Assembly (NCBI GenBank): GCA_036389295.1
Contig: DASVQB010000044.1
Span: 1 to 64,000, forward strand
Reading direction: 5' to 3'
Source: AC-37 sp036389295
Lineage (GTDB): Bacteria; Actinomycetota; Thermoleophilia; Solirubrobacterales; Thermoleophilaceae
Length of the DNA: 64,000 nucleotides
Made by a program: the position numbers and the translations under genes. The stretch's first letter is position 1, and each line of letters opens with the position of its first letter. Shown here piece by piece: positions 8,611 to 17,698 of this stretch. Below the pieces are notes generated by a model, which worked only from the letters and a program-made list of their open reading frames with translations, did not search any database and was not told the DNA's origin.

Positions 8611-11373
8611 ATGAGCGTTGCTGTTTCGGCCAACGAGCGGCTCGCGGCGCTGACCGCGGCCGGCACGAGCGTCTGGCTCGACCAGATCCGTCGCAGCCTC
8701 ATCGAGGAGGGCGAGCTCCGGCGGCTGATCGACGAGATGTCGCTGCGCGGCGTCACGTCGAACCCGGCGATCTTCGAGAAGGCGATCCTCGGCTCGGACG
8801 ACTACGACGACCAGCTCCGCGAGCTGGCCGACCGCGGCCTGGGCGCCCGCGAGATCTACGACGAGATCGCGATCAAGGACGTCCAGATGGCGGCGGACGT
8901 GCTGCGGCCGGTCTTCGACGAGCTGGGCGGGTACGACGGCTACGTGTCGCTCGAGGTCGGCCCCGAGGCCGCCCACGACACCGAGGAGACGCTGCGCCAG
9001 GCGCGCGACTACTGGCGCCGGGTGGACCGCCCGAACGTCTTCATCAAGATCCCCGGCACGCCGAAGGGCGTCCCCGCGATCGAGCAGGCGATCGCCGAGG
9101 GGATCAACGTCAACGTGACGCTCCTGTTCGCCGTCGAGGCGTACGCGGACGTGGCCGAGGCCTACGTCCGCGGCCTCGAGCGCCGCCGCGAGGCGGGCGA
9201 GTCGGTCGACGACGTGCGATCGGTGGCGAGCTTCTTCGTCTCCCGCGTGGACAGCGAGGTCGACAAGCGGCTCGAGGAGGCCGGCAACTCGGAGCTCCTC
9301 GGCCAGGCCGGGCTCTGGAACGCGCGCGCCGCGTACGTGCGGTTCAAGGAGATCTTCCACGGCGACCGCTTCGCCGAGCTGCGCGAGGCCGGCGCGCCCG
9401 TCCAGCGGCCGCTCTGGGCGTCGACCGGCGTGAAGAACCCGAGCTACTCCGACGTGATGTACGTGGACGGGCTGGTCGCGCCCGAGACCGTCAACACGAT
9501 GCCGATGCCGACGCTGCTCGCGGCGGGCGAGAAGTCCGAGGTGACCGGCCCGACGGCGGACGTGGACGCCTCCGAGGTCGAGGCCGCCCTGGGGCGCCTC
9601 GCCGAAGCCGGCGTCGACATGGCCGACGTGACCGACAAGCTGCTGCGCGACGGCGTCCGCCTGTTCGTGGAGGCGATGGACAAGCTGATCGCCGGCGTCG
9701 AGAGCGCGCGCGAGGCCGCCGTGACCGGCCGGCCGGCCACGTTCGAGAGCGCCCTGCCCGACGACCTCGAGCCGGCGATCGCCGAGCGCGTGAGGAAGGC
9801 CGCGCAGGAGGAGGTCGCGCGGCGGGTCTGGCGCAAGGACGAGAGCCTCTGGGGCGGCCCGGGCGTGCCCGAGCTCGGCGACCGGCTCGGCTGGCTGACG
9901 ATCTCCGACCGCATGCTCGAGACCGCGGACGACCTGAAGGCGTTCGCGCGCGCCTGCCGCGAGGACGGGCTGACCGACGCGGTGCTGCTCGGCATGGGCG
10001 GGTCGAGCCTCGCCCCGGAGGTGCTCCGCCGCAGCTTCGCGGGCGCGGACGCCGACGGGATGCGGCTGCACGTGCTCGACTCGACCGACCCGGGCGCGGT
10101 CCTCGAGGTGGAGCGCTCGATCGACCTCGCGAGCGCGCTGTTCGTCGTCTCCAGCAAGTCGGGCGGGACGATCGAGACGCTGTCGCAGTTCAAGCACTTC
10201 CACGCTCGGGCGAGCGAGGCGCTCGGCGCGACCGAGGCCGGCAAGCGCTTCGTGGCGGTCACCGACCCGGGCACCCCGCTCGAGCGGCTCGCCGAGGAGA
10301 AGGGCTTCCTCCACACGTTCCCGGGCGACCCCGAGATCGGCGGCCGCTACTCGGCCCTGTCGCACTTCGGCATGGTCCCCGCCGCGCTGGCGGGCATCGA
10401 CGTGACCGCGGTGCTGGAGCGCGCCCAGGTGGCCGAGCAGGTCTGCCAGGCCCACGACAGCTCGTCGAGCAACTCGGGGCTGTGGCTCGGCCTCGCGCTG
10501 GGCGAGCTGGCGCTCCACCGCCGCGACAAGCTCACGTTCGTGGTCGAGGAGCCGATCGCGAGCTTCGGCCTCTGGGCCGAGCAGCTCGTGGCCGAGTCGA
10601 CCGGCAAGGAGGGCAAGGGCATCCTGCCGGTGGCCGACGAGCCGCTCGGCGAGCCGGACGCCTACGGCGACGACCGCGTGTTCGTCCACCTCCGCAGCGG
10701 GGGCGACGGCTTCGCGGCGCCGCTCGCGGAGCTCGCCAGGGCCGGGCACCCCGTGTTCACGTTCGAGGCCGAGGGGCCGGAGGACCTCGGCCGGCTGTTC
10801 TTCTTCTCCGAGTTCGCGACGGCCGTGACCGGCTGGGTGCTCGGCATCAACCCGTTCGACCAGCCGAACGTGCAGGAGGCGAAGGACAACACCGGCAAGG
10901 TGCTCGACCGCTACGCCGAGGAGGGCCGGCTGCCGGAGGTGACCGAGGCCGACGACACGGCGCTCCGCGACCTGCTGAAGCAGGCCGAGCCGCCGCACTA
11001 CGTGGCGATCATGGGCTACGTGCAGCCGTCCGAGCGCTTCGACCGGGCGATCGAGGGCCTGCGCGCCGCGATCCGGAACGGGACGAAGGCGACGACCACG
11101 TTCGGCTACGGCCCGCGCTTCCTGCACTCGACCGGCCAGTTCCACAAGGGCGGGCCGAAGACCGGCATCTTCCTCCAGCTCGTTCACGACGGCGAGGAGG
11201 ACGTGGAGATCCCGGACGCCGGCTACACGTTCGGGACGCTGAAGAACGCCCAGGCCACGGGCGACCTCGAGACGCTCCGCGCGCACGGGTTGCCCGCGGA
11301 GCGCGTCAGGCTCGAGGGGGACCCCGCGGAGGCGGTCGAGCGCCTCACGCGGAAGATCGAGGAGATGCTCTGA
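8611..11373 (+). CDS. tal-pgi: Bifunctional transaldolase / glucose-6-phosphate isomerase fusion
   Basis: A 920-residue fusion. The N-terminal part (about 1-360) is transaldolase: GVTSNPAIFEKA, the Schiff-base lysine in FIKIPGTPKG, and RPLWASTGVKNPSYSD. The C-terminal part (about 390-920) is phosphoglucose isomerase: LLGMGGSSLAPEVL, SKSGGTIET, GGRYSALSHFG and HKGGPKTGIFLQL. The fusion links the end of the non-oxidative pentose phosphate pathway to recycling of fructose 6-phosphate into glucose 6-phosphate. The start has a strong GAGGAGG site. This architecture is known in some actinobacteria and others; here both active sites look intact. Confidence 0.95.
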   Translation: MSVAVSANERLAALTAAGTSVWLDQIRRSLIEEGELRRLIDEMSLRGVTSNPAIFEKAILGSDDYDDQLRELADRGLGAREIYDEIAIKDVQMAADVLRPVFDELGGYDGYVSLEVGPEAAHDTEETLRQARDYWRRVDRPNVFIKIPGTPKGVPAIEQAIAEGINVNVTLLFAVEAYADVAEAYVRGLERRREAGESVDDVRSVASFFVSRVDSEVDKRLEEAGNSELLGQAGLWNARAAYVRFKEIFHGDRFAELREAGAPVQRPLWASTGVKNPSYSDVMYVDGLVAPETVNTMPMPTLLAAGEKSEVTGPTADVDASEVEAALGRLAEAGVDMADVTDKLLRDGVRLFVEAMDKLIAGVESAREAAVTGRPATFESALPDDLEPAIAERVRKAAQEEVARRVWRKDESLWGGPGVPELGDRLGWLTISDRMLETADDLKAFARACREDGLTDAVLLGMGGSSLAPEVLRRSFAGADADGMRLHVLDSTDPGAVLEVERSIDLASALFVVSSKSGGTIETLSQFKHFHARASEALGATEAGKRFVAVTDPGTPLERLAEEKGFLHTFPGDPEIGGRYSALSHFGMVPAALAGIDVTAVLERAQVAEQVCQAHDSSSSNSGLWLGLALGELALHRRDKLTFVVEEPIASFGLWAEQLVAESTGKEGKGILPVADEPLGEPDAYGDDRVFVHLRSGGDGFAAPLAELARAGHPVFTFEAEGPEDLGRLFFFSEFATAVTGWVLGINPFDQPNVQEAKDNTGKVLDRYAEEGRLPEVTEADDTALRDLLKQAEPPHYVAIMGYVQPSERFDRAIEGLRAAIRNGTKATTTFGYGPRFLHSTGQFHKGGPKTGIFLQLVHDGEEDVEIPDAGYTFGTLKNAQATGDLETLRAHGLPAERVRLEGDPAEAVERLTRKIEEML

Positions 11374-12326
11374 TGCAACTCGGGTTCGTAGGGCTCGGCC
11401 GCATGGGCGGCAACATGGTCCACCGCATCCACCGCGACTCCGACCACGAGGTCGTGGCGTTCGACTTCAGCGAGGAGGCCGTGAGCGAGGCCGAGGGCCA
11501 CGGGGCCAGCGGGGCGTCGTCGCTCGAGGACCTGGTCTCGAAGCTCGACCCGCCGCGCGCGGTGTGGGTGATGGTGCCGGCGGGCGACCCCACGGAGCAG
11601 ACCGTCGCGAAGCTCGGCGAGCTGCTGGACGAGGGCGACACGATCGTCGACGGCGGCAACACGCGCTGGTCGGACGACAAGCGGCGCGCCGCCGAGCTCG
11701 AGTCGAAGGGCGTCCACTACGTGGACGTGGGGACGAGCGGCGGCGTCTGGGGCCTCCAGGTCGGCTACTGCATGATGGTCGGCGGGCCCGACGAGGCGGT
11801 CGAGCGGCTCGCGCCGATCCTCGACGTGCTCGCCCCGCCGTCCGACGACGAGCACGGGCCCGGCTGGGGCCACTTCGGCCCGACCGGCGCCGGCCACTAC
11901 GTGAAGATGGTCCACAACGGGGTCGAGTACGGGATGATGCAGGCCTACGCCGAGGGCTTCTCGCTGTTCGACGCCTGCGAGTACGAGCTCGACAACGCGA
12001 AGGTCGCGCACCTCTGGATGCAGGGGTCGGTCGTCCGCTCCTGGCTCTGCGAGCTGGCCGCGCGGGCGTTCGAGCAGGAGGGCAACGACCTCGCGTCGCT
12101 CGAGCCGTACGTCGAGGACTCCGGCGAGGGCCGCTGGACCGTCGAGGACTCGATCGACAAGCGGATCCCGACGCCGGTCATCACGACCTCGCTGTTCGAG
12201 CGGTTCGGCTCGCGCGGGCAGAACGCGTTCGCGGCGAAGGTGAACGCGGCGCTCCGCAACCAGTTCGGGGGCCACGCGGTGAAGGTGGCGGACACGGCCG
12301 CGCAGGGCGACCCGGACGCGGAGTAG
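11373..12326 (+). CDS. gnd: 6-phosphogluconate dehydrogenase, decarboxylating (short form)
   Basis: A 317-residue dehydrogenase converting 6-phosphogluconate to ribulose 5-phosphate and CO2. It has the N-terminal dinucleotide motif GFVGLGRMGGNM, then DGGNTRW, VDVGTSGGVWG and the catalytic KMVHNGVEYGMMQ. It is of the short form (about 300 residues), which often prefers NAD+, rather than the 470-residue E. coli type. Its ATG overlaps the tal-pgi stop (TGATG), and zwf follows 6 bases after its stop. Cofactor preference cannot be decided by eye. Confidence 0.94.
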   Translation: MQLGFVGLGRMGGNMVHRIHRDSDHEVVAFDFSEEAVSEAEGHGASGASSLEDLVSKLDPPRAVWVMVPAGDPTEQTVAKLGELLDEGDTIVDGGNTRWSDDKRRAAELESKGVHYVDVGTSGGVWGLQVGYCMMVGGPDEAVERLAPILDVLAPPSDDEHGPGWGHFGPTGAGHYVKMVHNGVEYGMMQAYAEGFSLFDACEYELDNAKVAHLWMQGSVVRSWLCELAARAFEQEGNDLASLEPYVEDSGEGRWTVEDSIDKRIPTPVITTSLFERFGSRGQNAFAAKVNAALRNQFGGHAVKVADTAAQGDPDAE

Positions 12327-12332
12327 CGGGCC

Positions 12333-13865
12333 GTGGCCACCGCCGAGAGGGAGCAGGAGAACCCCCTCGTCGAGGGGCTCGAGCGGCTGCCGGTCCACCC
12401 GACGACGCTCGTCATCTTCGGCGCCACCGGCGACCTGTCGCGGCGCAAGCTGCTCCCCGGCATCTACAACCTGGCCCACGAGGGCGCGCTGCCCGAGCGG
12501 TTCAACCTGATCGGCGTCTCGCGCGGCGACGAGTCCGACGAGGGCTTCCAGCAGATGGCCCGCGACGCCATCCAGCAGTTCTCCCGCCGGCCGCCGGACG
12601 ACAAGGTGCTCGACGCGCTCGTGCAGCGGATGCGCTACGTCGCCGGCTCGTTCGACGAGGACTCGGTGTACGACCGCCTGTCCGAGGTCGCCGGCGGGTT
12701 CGACGAGGAGGCGGGGATCCCGTTCAACCGCCTGTTCTACCTCTCGACCGCGCCGTCGTTCTTCCCCCTGATCGCCGAGAAGCTGGGCGGGAAGGGGCTC
12801 GACCGCCGCGAGGGCTCCGAGGTCCGGATGATCGTCGAGAAGCCGTTCGGCACCGACCTCGACTCCGCGCGCGAGCTGAACCGCCGGCTGCTCGGGGTGT
12901 TCGAGGAGCGGCAGATCTTCCGCATCGACCACTACCTGGGCAAGGAGACCGTCCAGAACATGCTGGTCCTGCGGTTCGCGAACGGGATCTTCGAGCCGCT
13001 CTGGAACCGCTCCTACATCGACTACGTGCAGATCACGGCGGCCGAGGACCTCGGGATCGGCGGCCGGGCGGGCTACTACGACACCTCGGGCGCCCTGCGC
13101 GACCTCGTCCAGAACCACATGCTCCAGCTCCTGATGCTGCTGGCGATGGAGCCGCCGGTGTCGTTCGACGCCAACGCCGTGCGCGACGAGAAGGTGAAGG
13201 TGCTGCGGGCGATCGCGCCGCCGACCGTCGACGAGGTGGGCGAGATGGCGGTCCGCGCGCAGTACGCGGCGGGGTTCTCCGCGGGCGAGCCGGTGCAGGG
13301 CTACCTCGAGGAGGAGGGCGTGCCGGAGGGCTCGACCACCGAGACCTACGCGGCGCTGCGGCTCGAGGTGGACAACTGGCGCTGGGCCGGCGTGCCGTTC
13401 TACCTCCGGACCGGCAAGCGGCTGGCGCGGAAGCTGACCGAGATCGCGGTCACGCTCAAGCCGGTCCCGCACCTGGCGTTCGAGCAGCAGGGGTCGCTCG
13501 GCGTCGAGCCGAACCAGCTCATCCTCTCGGTGCAGCCGAACGAGGGCGTGTCGCTGTCGCTCGTCGCGAAGATCCCCGGCGCGCGGATGTCGGTGCGGCC
13601 GGTGAACATGGAGTTCCTCTACGGGACCTCGTTCCTGTCGCAGTCGCCTGAGGCGTACGAGCGGCTGATCATGGACACCATGCGCGGCGACGCGACGCTG
13701 TTCGCGCGCGACGACGAGGTCGAGGCCGCGTGGGCGATCTGCGACCCGATCCTCGAGGCCTGGAAGGGCTCACCGGGGCCGGTGCCGCAGTACGAGGCCG
13801 GCTCGCCCGGCCCGGCGGAGGCCGAGGAGCTGCTGGTGGCCGGCCAGCGGTGGAGGGCGCTGTAG
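12333..13865 (+). CDS. zwf: Glucose-6-phosphate 1-dehydrogenase
   Basis: A 510-residue enzyme that commits glucose 6-phosphate to the oxidative pentose phosphate branch and makes NAD(P)H. Seen are the nucleotide-binding FGATGDLSRRKLLP, EKPFGTDL, and the active-site RIDHYLGKETVQN. GTG 12333 is used because it follows the gnd stop by 6 bases and yields the normal N-terminus; no strong ribosome-binding site is visible, so coupling to gnd translation is likely. The next gene is its assembly partner OpcA. Confidence 0.96.
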   Translation: MATAEREQENPLVEGLERLPVHPTTLVIFGATGDLSRRKLLPGIYNLAHEGALPERFNLIGVSRGDESDEGFQQMARDAIQQFSRRPPDDKVLDALVQRMRYVAGSFDEDSVYDRLSEVAGGFDEEAGIPFNRLFYLSTAPSFFPLIAEKLGGKGLDRREGSEVRMIVEKPFGTDLDSARELNRRLLGVFEERQIFRIDHYLGKETVQNMLVLRFANGIFEPLWNRSYIDYVQITAAEDLGIGGRAGYYDTSGALRDLVQNHMLQLLMLLAMEPPVSFDANAVRDEKVKVLRAIAPPTVDEVGEMAVRAQYAAGFSAGEPVQGYLEEEGVPEGSTTETYAALRLEVDNWRWAGVPFYLRTGKRLARKLTEIAVTLKPVPHLAFEQQGSLGVEPNQLILSVQPNEGVSLSLVAKIPGARMSVRPVNMEFLYGTSFLSQSPEAYERLIMDTMRGDATLFARDDEVEAAWAICDPILEAWKGSPGPVPQYEAGSPGPAEAEELLVAGQRWRAL

Positions 13866-13893
13866 CCGTGGGCGGCGGGGCCCCGGAGGCCTG

Positions 13894-14961
13894 ATGGCGC
13901 TCGAGGCCCCCGAGGTCTGGAGCGAGCAGGGCACCACCCCGGGGAAGATCGAGGCCGCCCTGCGGCGGCTCCTCGAGGAGCAGCACGCCCGCGACGACGC
14001 GTACGTGCCCGCGCGGGTGCTCAACCTGGTCGCGGTGGTCGACCGCGAGTGGCGCGGCGAGATCGTCAACCGGCTCGAGCAGCTCGGCCGCTACCACCCG
14101 TCGCGCACGATCGTCTGCGCGGTCGACCCGCGGCGGACGGAGCTCGACGCCTGGGCGACGATGTCGTGCGACCCGGGGCACGCCGTGGGCGGGCTCGCGG
14201 TCTGCGAGGAGCGGGTCGAGATCGACGTCGGCTCGCGCCACCTGAAGCGGCTCGACACGGTCGTCGACCCGCTGCTCGTCCCGGACCTCACGACGATCGT
14301 CTGGTCGCCGCACGGGCACCACGAGGCGGTCGACTCGCTCGCCGAGGTGGCCGGCGTCTTCCTGGTCGACTCGGTCCAGGAGCCCGACCCGGCCGGCGCG
14401 CTCGCGCGGGTCCGGGCCCTGCTCGAGTCCGGCTACGTGGTCGACCTCGCCTGGCTCCGCAGCGCGCCGTGGCGCGAGCGGATCGCCGCCACGTTCGACC
14501 CCGCGACCTGGCGCCCCGCCCTCCGCGACATGGAGGCGGTGACGATCAGGCACCACCCGGAGTCGGCGATCAGCGGCCTGCTGCTGCTCGGCTGGCTCGC
14601 CTCGCGGCTCGGCTGGGAGCCGGGGGCGATGACGCGGCGGAACGGCGACATGGTCGCCCGCGCGCGGGCCCGCCGGCACGAGGTGCGCCTCGCGCTGGAG
14701 GCGGCCCCGCGGCTGAACGTCCCGGGCCTCGACGGCCTGACGATCGAGACGAGCCGCGGCATGACGATCTCGCTCGACCGCGGCGCGGGCGGCCTGGCGG
14801 CGAAGCGCCGCGTCCACGACGGGGGCGAGTCCTCCTGGGTGGTCATGGGCGCCTCGCGCGGCGAGCAGGGGATCCTGGGCGAGGGGATCCGCCAGGCGCT
14901 GCTCCGCGACCCGACCTACGGGCCGGCGCTGACGGCCGCGGCGGCCATGCTGGGCTCGTGA
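13894..14961 (+). CDS. opcA: Glucose-6-phosphate dehydrogenase assembly protein OpcA
   Basis: A 355-residue protein that helps assemble or allosterically activate glucose-6-phosphate dehydrogenase in cyanobacteria and actinobacteria. Its conserved stretches include ARVLNLVAVVDREW, the SRTIVCAVDPR segment, and LVPDLTTIVWSPHG. It starts at ATG 13894 with GGAGG at 13885-13889 and lies directly after zwf, the standard arrangement. A 78-base gap with a small GGGG/CCCC hairpin separates it from pgl, the only appreciable break in the cluster. Confidence 0.93.
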   Translation: MALEAPEVWSEQGTTPGKIEAALRRLLEEQHARDDAYVPARVLNLVAVVDREWRGEIVNRLEQLGRYHPSRTIVCAVDPRRTELDAWATMSCDPGHAVGGLAVCEERVEIDVGSRHLKRLDTVVDPLLVPDLTTIVWSPHGHHEAVDSLAEVAGVFLVDSVQEPDPAGALARVRALLESGYVVDLAWLRSAPWRERIAATFDPATWRPALRDMEAVTIRHHPESAISGLLLLGWLASRLGWEPGAMTRRNGDMVARARARRHEVRLALEAAPRLNVPGLDGLTIETSRGMTISLDRGAGGLAAKRRVHDGGESSWVVMGASRGEQGILGEGIRQALLRDPTYGPALTAAAAMLGS

Positions 14962-15039
14962 ACGGCCGCATCGGGGGGGCAGCCCCGGATCCTTCAGCGA
15001 ACGCTCGGACCGCCCTCCCTGAGTGCTTCAGTTGGTCGG

Positions 15040-15738
15040 ATGCCTGAGATCCGGGTGACGGACGACCCCGCCGCCGAGGCCGCGGAGATCCTCGCGGAGG
15101 CCGTGAGGGCGCGGGGCCACATCGCGCTCGCCGGGGGCTCGACGCCGCGGGCGGCGTACCGGAGGGTCGCCGAGATGCCCGACCTCGACTGGCCCGCCGC
15201 GACCCTCTGGTTCGGCGACGAGCGCTGCGTGCCGGACGACGACGAGCTCTCCAACTACCGGATGGTCAGGGAGGCGCTGCTCGACCGGCTCGGGGGGGAG
15301 GGGCCGGCGGTCAGGCGCATCCCAGCCGAGCGCGGGCCGAGCGTGGCCGCCGACGACTACGAGCGCGAGCTCCGCGAGACGCTCGGCGAGGAGCTGCCGC
15401 GACTCGACCTCGTGCTCCTGGGGATCGGGCCCGACGCGCACACCGCGTCGCTGTTCCCGAACCAGCCGTCGCTGCGAGTGGCCGACCGGCTCGCGGTCGG
15501 CGTCGAGGAGGCCGGCCTCGAGCCGCTCGTGCCGCGCGTGACCCTCACGCTGCCGGTCATCAACGCCGCGCGCCGGGTCGTCTTCCTCGTGGCGGGCGAG
15601 GACAAGTCCGACGCCGTCCGGCGCGCGTTCGGCGGCGAGCGCACCGCGGACGCTCCGGCGAGCCTGGTCTCGCCCGCCGGCGAGCTCGAGCTGCTCCTCG
15701 ACCCGGGCGCGGCGAGTCGCCTGCCGGGCGCGGCGTGA
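15040..15738 (+). CDS. pgl: 6-phosphogluconolactonase
   Basis: A 232-residue DevB-type lactonase hydrolysing 6-phosphogluconolactone, between the Zwf and Gnd steps. It shows LAGGSTPRAAYRRVA, WFGDERCVPDDDELSNYRM and LLGIGPDAHTASLFP, all core motifs of the NagB/Pgl fold. ATG 15040 follows a 78-base spacer after opcA. Its TGA overlaps the GTG of the GH15 gene (GTGA). With zwf, opcA and gnd it completes the oxidative branch in one cluster. Confidence 0.95.
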   Translation: MPEIRVTDDPAAEAAEILAEAVRARGHIALAGGSTPRAAYRRVAEMPDLDWPAATLWFGDERCVPDDDELSNYRMVREALLDRLGGEGPAVRRIPAERGPSVAADDYERELRETLGEELPRLDLVLLGIGPDAHTASLFPNQPSLRVADRLAVGVEEAGLEPLVPRVTLTLPVINAARRVVFLVAGEDKSDAVRRAFGGERTADAPASLVSPAGELELLLDPGAASRLPGAA

Positions 15739-17666
15739 AGCCCGTCTCCGCGCCGGCGCCGGTCCGCAGGGCCGTCGCGTCCTACGACGGCCGCAGCCCG
15801 TTCCCGCCGATCGCCGACTACGCGTTCCTGTCCGACTGCGAGACCGTCGCGCTGGTGGCGCCGAGCGGGAACGTCGAGTGGATGTGCCTGCCGCGCGCGG
15901 ACGACCCGAGCGTCTTCGGCGCGATCCTCGACCGCGACGCCGGCGGCTTCCGCCTCGGCCCGGCGGACATGGTCGTGCCGGCAGGACGCCGCTACCTGCC
16001 CGGCACGAACGTCCTCGAGACCACGTGGATGAGCCGGATGGGCTGGGTCGTCGTCCGCGACGCGCTCTCGGTCGGACCGTGGCACGACGTGGACGAGCGC
16101 TCGACCACGCACCGGCGGACGCCGACCGACAACGACGCCGAGCACGTGCTGGTGCGGACCGTGAAGTGCGTGCAGGGGATCGTCGAGCTGCACCTCGACT
16201 GCGAGCCGAGCTTCGGCTACGGCGCCGACGGCGCGAGCTGGGAGTACACGGGGGAGGGGTACAACGAGGCGGTCGCGCGCGCGGAGGGCTCGGACGTGGA
16301 GCTGCGGCTGACGACCGACCTGCGAGTCGGGTTCGAGGGCCGCCGCGCCCGCGCCCGCCACACGCTGCGCGAGGGAGAGACGGCCTTCGCCGCCCTGTCG
16401 TGGAGCGAGCACGCCCCGCCGCGGACGTTCGACGAGGCCGTCGAGCGGATGCAGCGGACCGAGGACTTCTGGCGCGAGTGGCTCAACCGCGGGATCTTCC
16501 CGGACCACCCCTGGCGGGTCTACCTCCAGCGCAGCGCGCTGACGCTCAAGGGCCTCACCTACGCGCCGACCGGCGCCATGCTCGCCGCGGCCACGACGTC
16601 GCTCCCCGAGACGCCCGGCGGCGAGCGCAACTGGGACTACCGCTACAGCTGGATCCGCGACTCGACCTTCATGCTCTGGGGCCTCTACACGCTGGGCTTC
16701 GACTGGGAGGCCAACGACTTCTTCTACTTCGTGGCCGACGTGGCCGGCGCGGAGGACGGGAACGACCTCCAGATCATGTACGGCATCGGCGGCGAGCGCG
16801 TGCTCGAGGAGCGCGAGCTCGACCACCTCACCGGCTACGAGGAGGCGCGCCCGGTCAGGGTCGGCAACGGCGCGTACACCCAGAAGCAGCACGACGTCTG
16901 GGGCGCGGTGCTCGACTCGGTGTGGCTGCACACGCGGTCCCGCGACCTGCTGCCGGAGCGGCTCTGGCCGATGCTGAAGAAGCAGGTCGAGGCGGCGCTC
17001 GACAACTGGCGCGAGCCCGACCGCGGCATCTGGGAGGTGCGCGGCGAGCCGAAGCACTTCACCTCGTCGAAGCTGATGTGCTGGGTCGCGGCCGACCGCG
17101 GCGCCCGGCTCGCGCGGATGCGCGAGGACGAGGAGGCGGCCGAGCGCTGGGCGGCAGCCGCCGAGGAGATCCACGACGACATCTGCGAGAACGGGGTCGA
17201 CAAGCGCGGCGTCTTCACGCAGCACTACGAGACCGACGCGCTCGACGCGTCCGTGCTGATGATGCCGCTCGTGCGGTTCCTGCCGGCCGGCGACGAGCGG
17301 ATCCGCAAGACCGTCCTCGCCGTCGCCGATGAGCTGACCGAGAACGGGCTTGTGCTGCGCTACCGCGTGGAGGAGACCGACGACGGTCTCTCAGGCGAGG
17401 AGGGCACGTTCGCGATCTGCTCGTTCTGGCTCGTGTCGGCGCTCGCCGAGATCGAGGAGCACCGGAGGGCCCGCGAGCTGTGCGAGCGGATGCTCTCCTA
17501 CGCGAGCCCGCTGTACCTGTACGCCGAGGAGATCGACGCGAAGACGGGCCGCCACCTCGGCAACTTCCCCCAGGCGTTCACCCACCTGGCGCTGATCAAC
17601 GCGGTGATGCACGTGATCCGCGCCGACCAGGCGGAGAGCACGCGGCAGTTCTCGCGGGCGCGCTGA
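15735..17666 (+). CDS. Glycoside hydrolase family 15 protein (glucoamylase/trehalase-like)
   Basis: A 643-residue soluble protein with an N-terminal beta-sandwich region (IADYAFLSDCETVALVAPSG, WMCLPRADDPSVF) followed by the (alpha/alpha)6 barrel, where GERNWDYRYSWIRDSTF marks the GH15 active site region. Actinobacterial members include trehalases that release glucose from trehalose; others cut terminal alpha-glucosidic bonds. No signal peptide is seen, so it probably acts inside the cell on trehalose or glycogen-derived sugars. Overlap with pgl and the upstream glucokinase suggests it supplies glucose to this pathway. Substrate is inferred. Confidence 0.9.
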   Translation: MKPVSAPAPVRRAVASYDGRSPFPPIADYAFLSDCETVALVAPSGNVEWMCLPRADDPSVFGAILDRDAGGFRLGPADMVVPAGRRYLPGTNVLETTWMSRMGWVVVRDALSVGPWHDVDERSTTHRRTPTDNDAEHVLVRTVKCVQGIVELHLDCEPSFGYGADGASWEYTGEGYNEAVARAEGSDVELRLTTDLRVGFEGRRARARHTLREGETAFAALSWSEHAPPRTFDEAVERMQRTEDFWREWLNRGIFPDHPWRVYLQRSALTLKGLTYAPTGAMLAAATTSLPETPGGERNWDYRYSWIRDSTFMLWGLYTLGFDWEANDFFYFVADVAGAEDGNDLQIMYGIGGERVLEERELDHLTGYEEARPVRVGNGAYTQKQHDVWGAVLDSVWLHTRSRDLLPERLWPMLKKQVEAALDNWREPDRGIWEVRGEPKHFTSSKLMCWVAADRGARLARMREDEEAAERWAAAAEEIHDDICENGVDKRGVFTQHYETDALDASVLMMPLVRFLPAGDERIRKTVLAVADELTENGLVLRYRVEETDDGLSGEEGTFAICSFWLVSALAEIEEHRRARELCERMLSYASPLYLYAEEIDAKTGRHLGNFPQAFTHLALINAVMHVIRADQAESTRQFSRAR

Positions 17667-17698
17667 GGGCCCGGCGCGCGAGCGGGGCGGCGCGGCGG

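Noticed and set aside
14962..15039. Possible terminator between opcA and pgl
   Set aside because: The GGGG/CCCC hairpin is short and no T-run follows; gene order and spacing suggest a continuing transcript.
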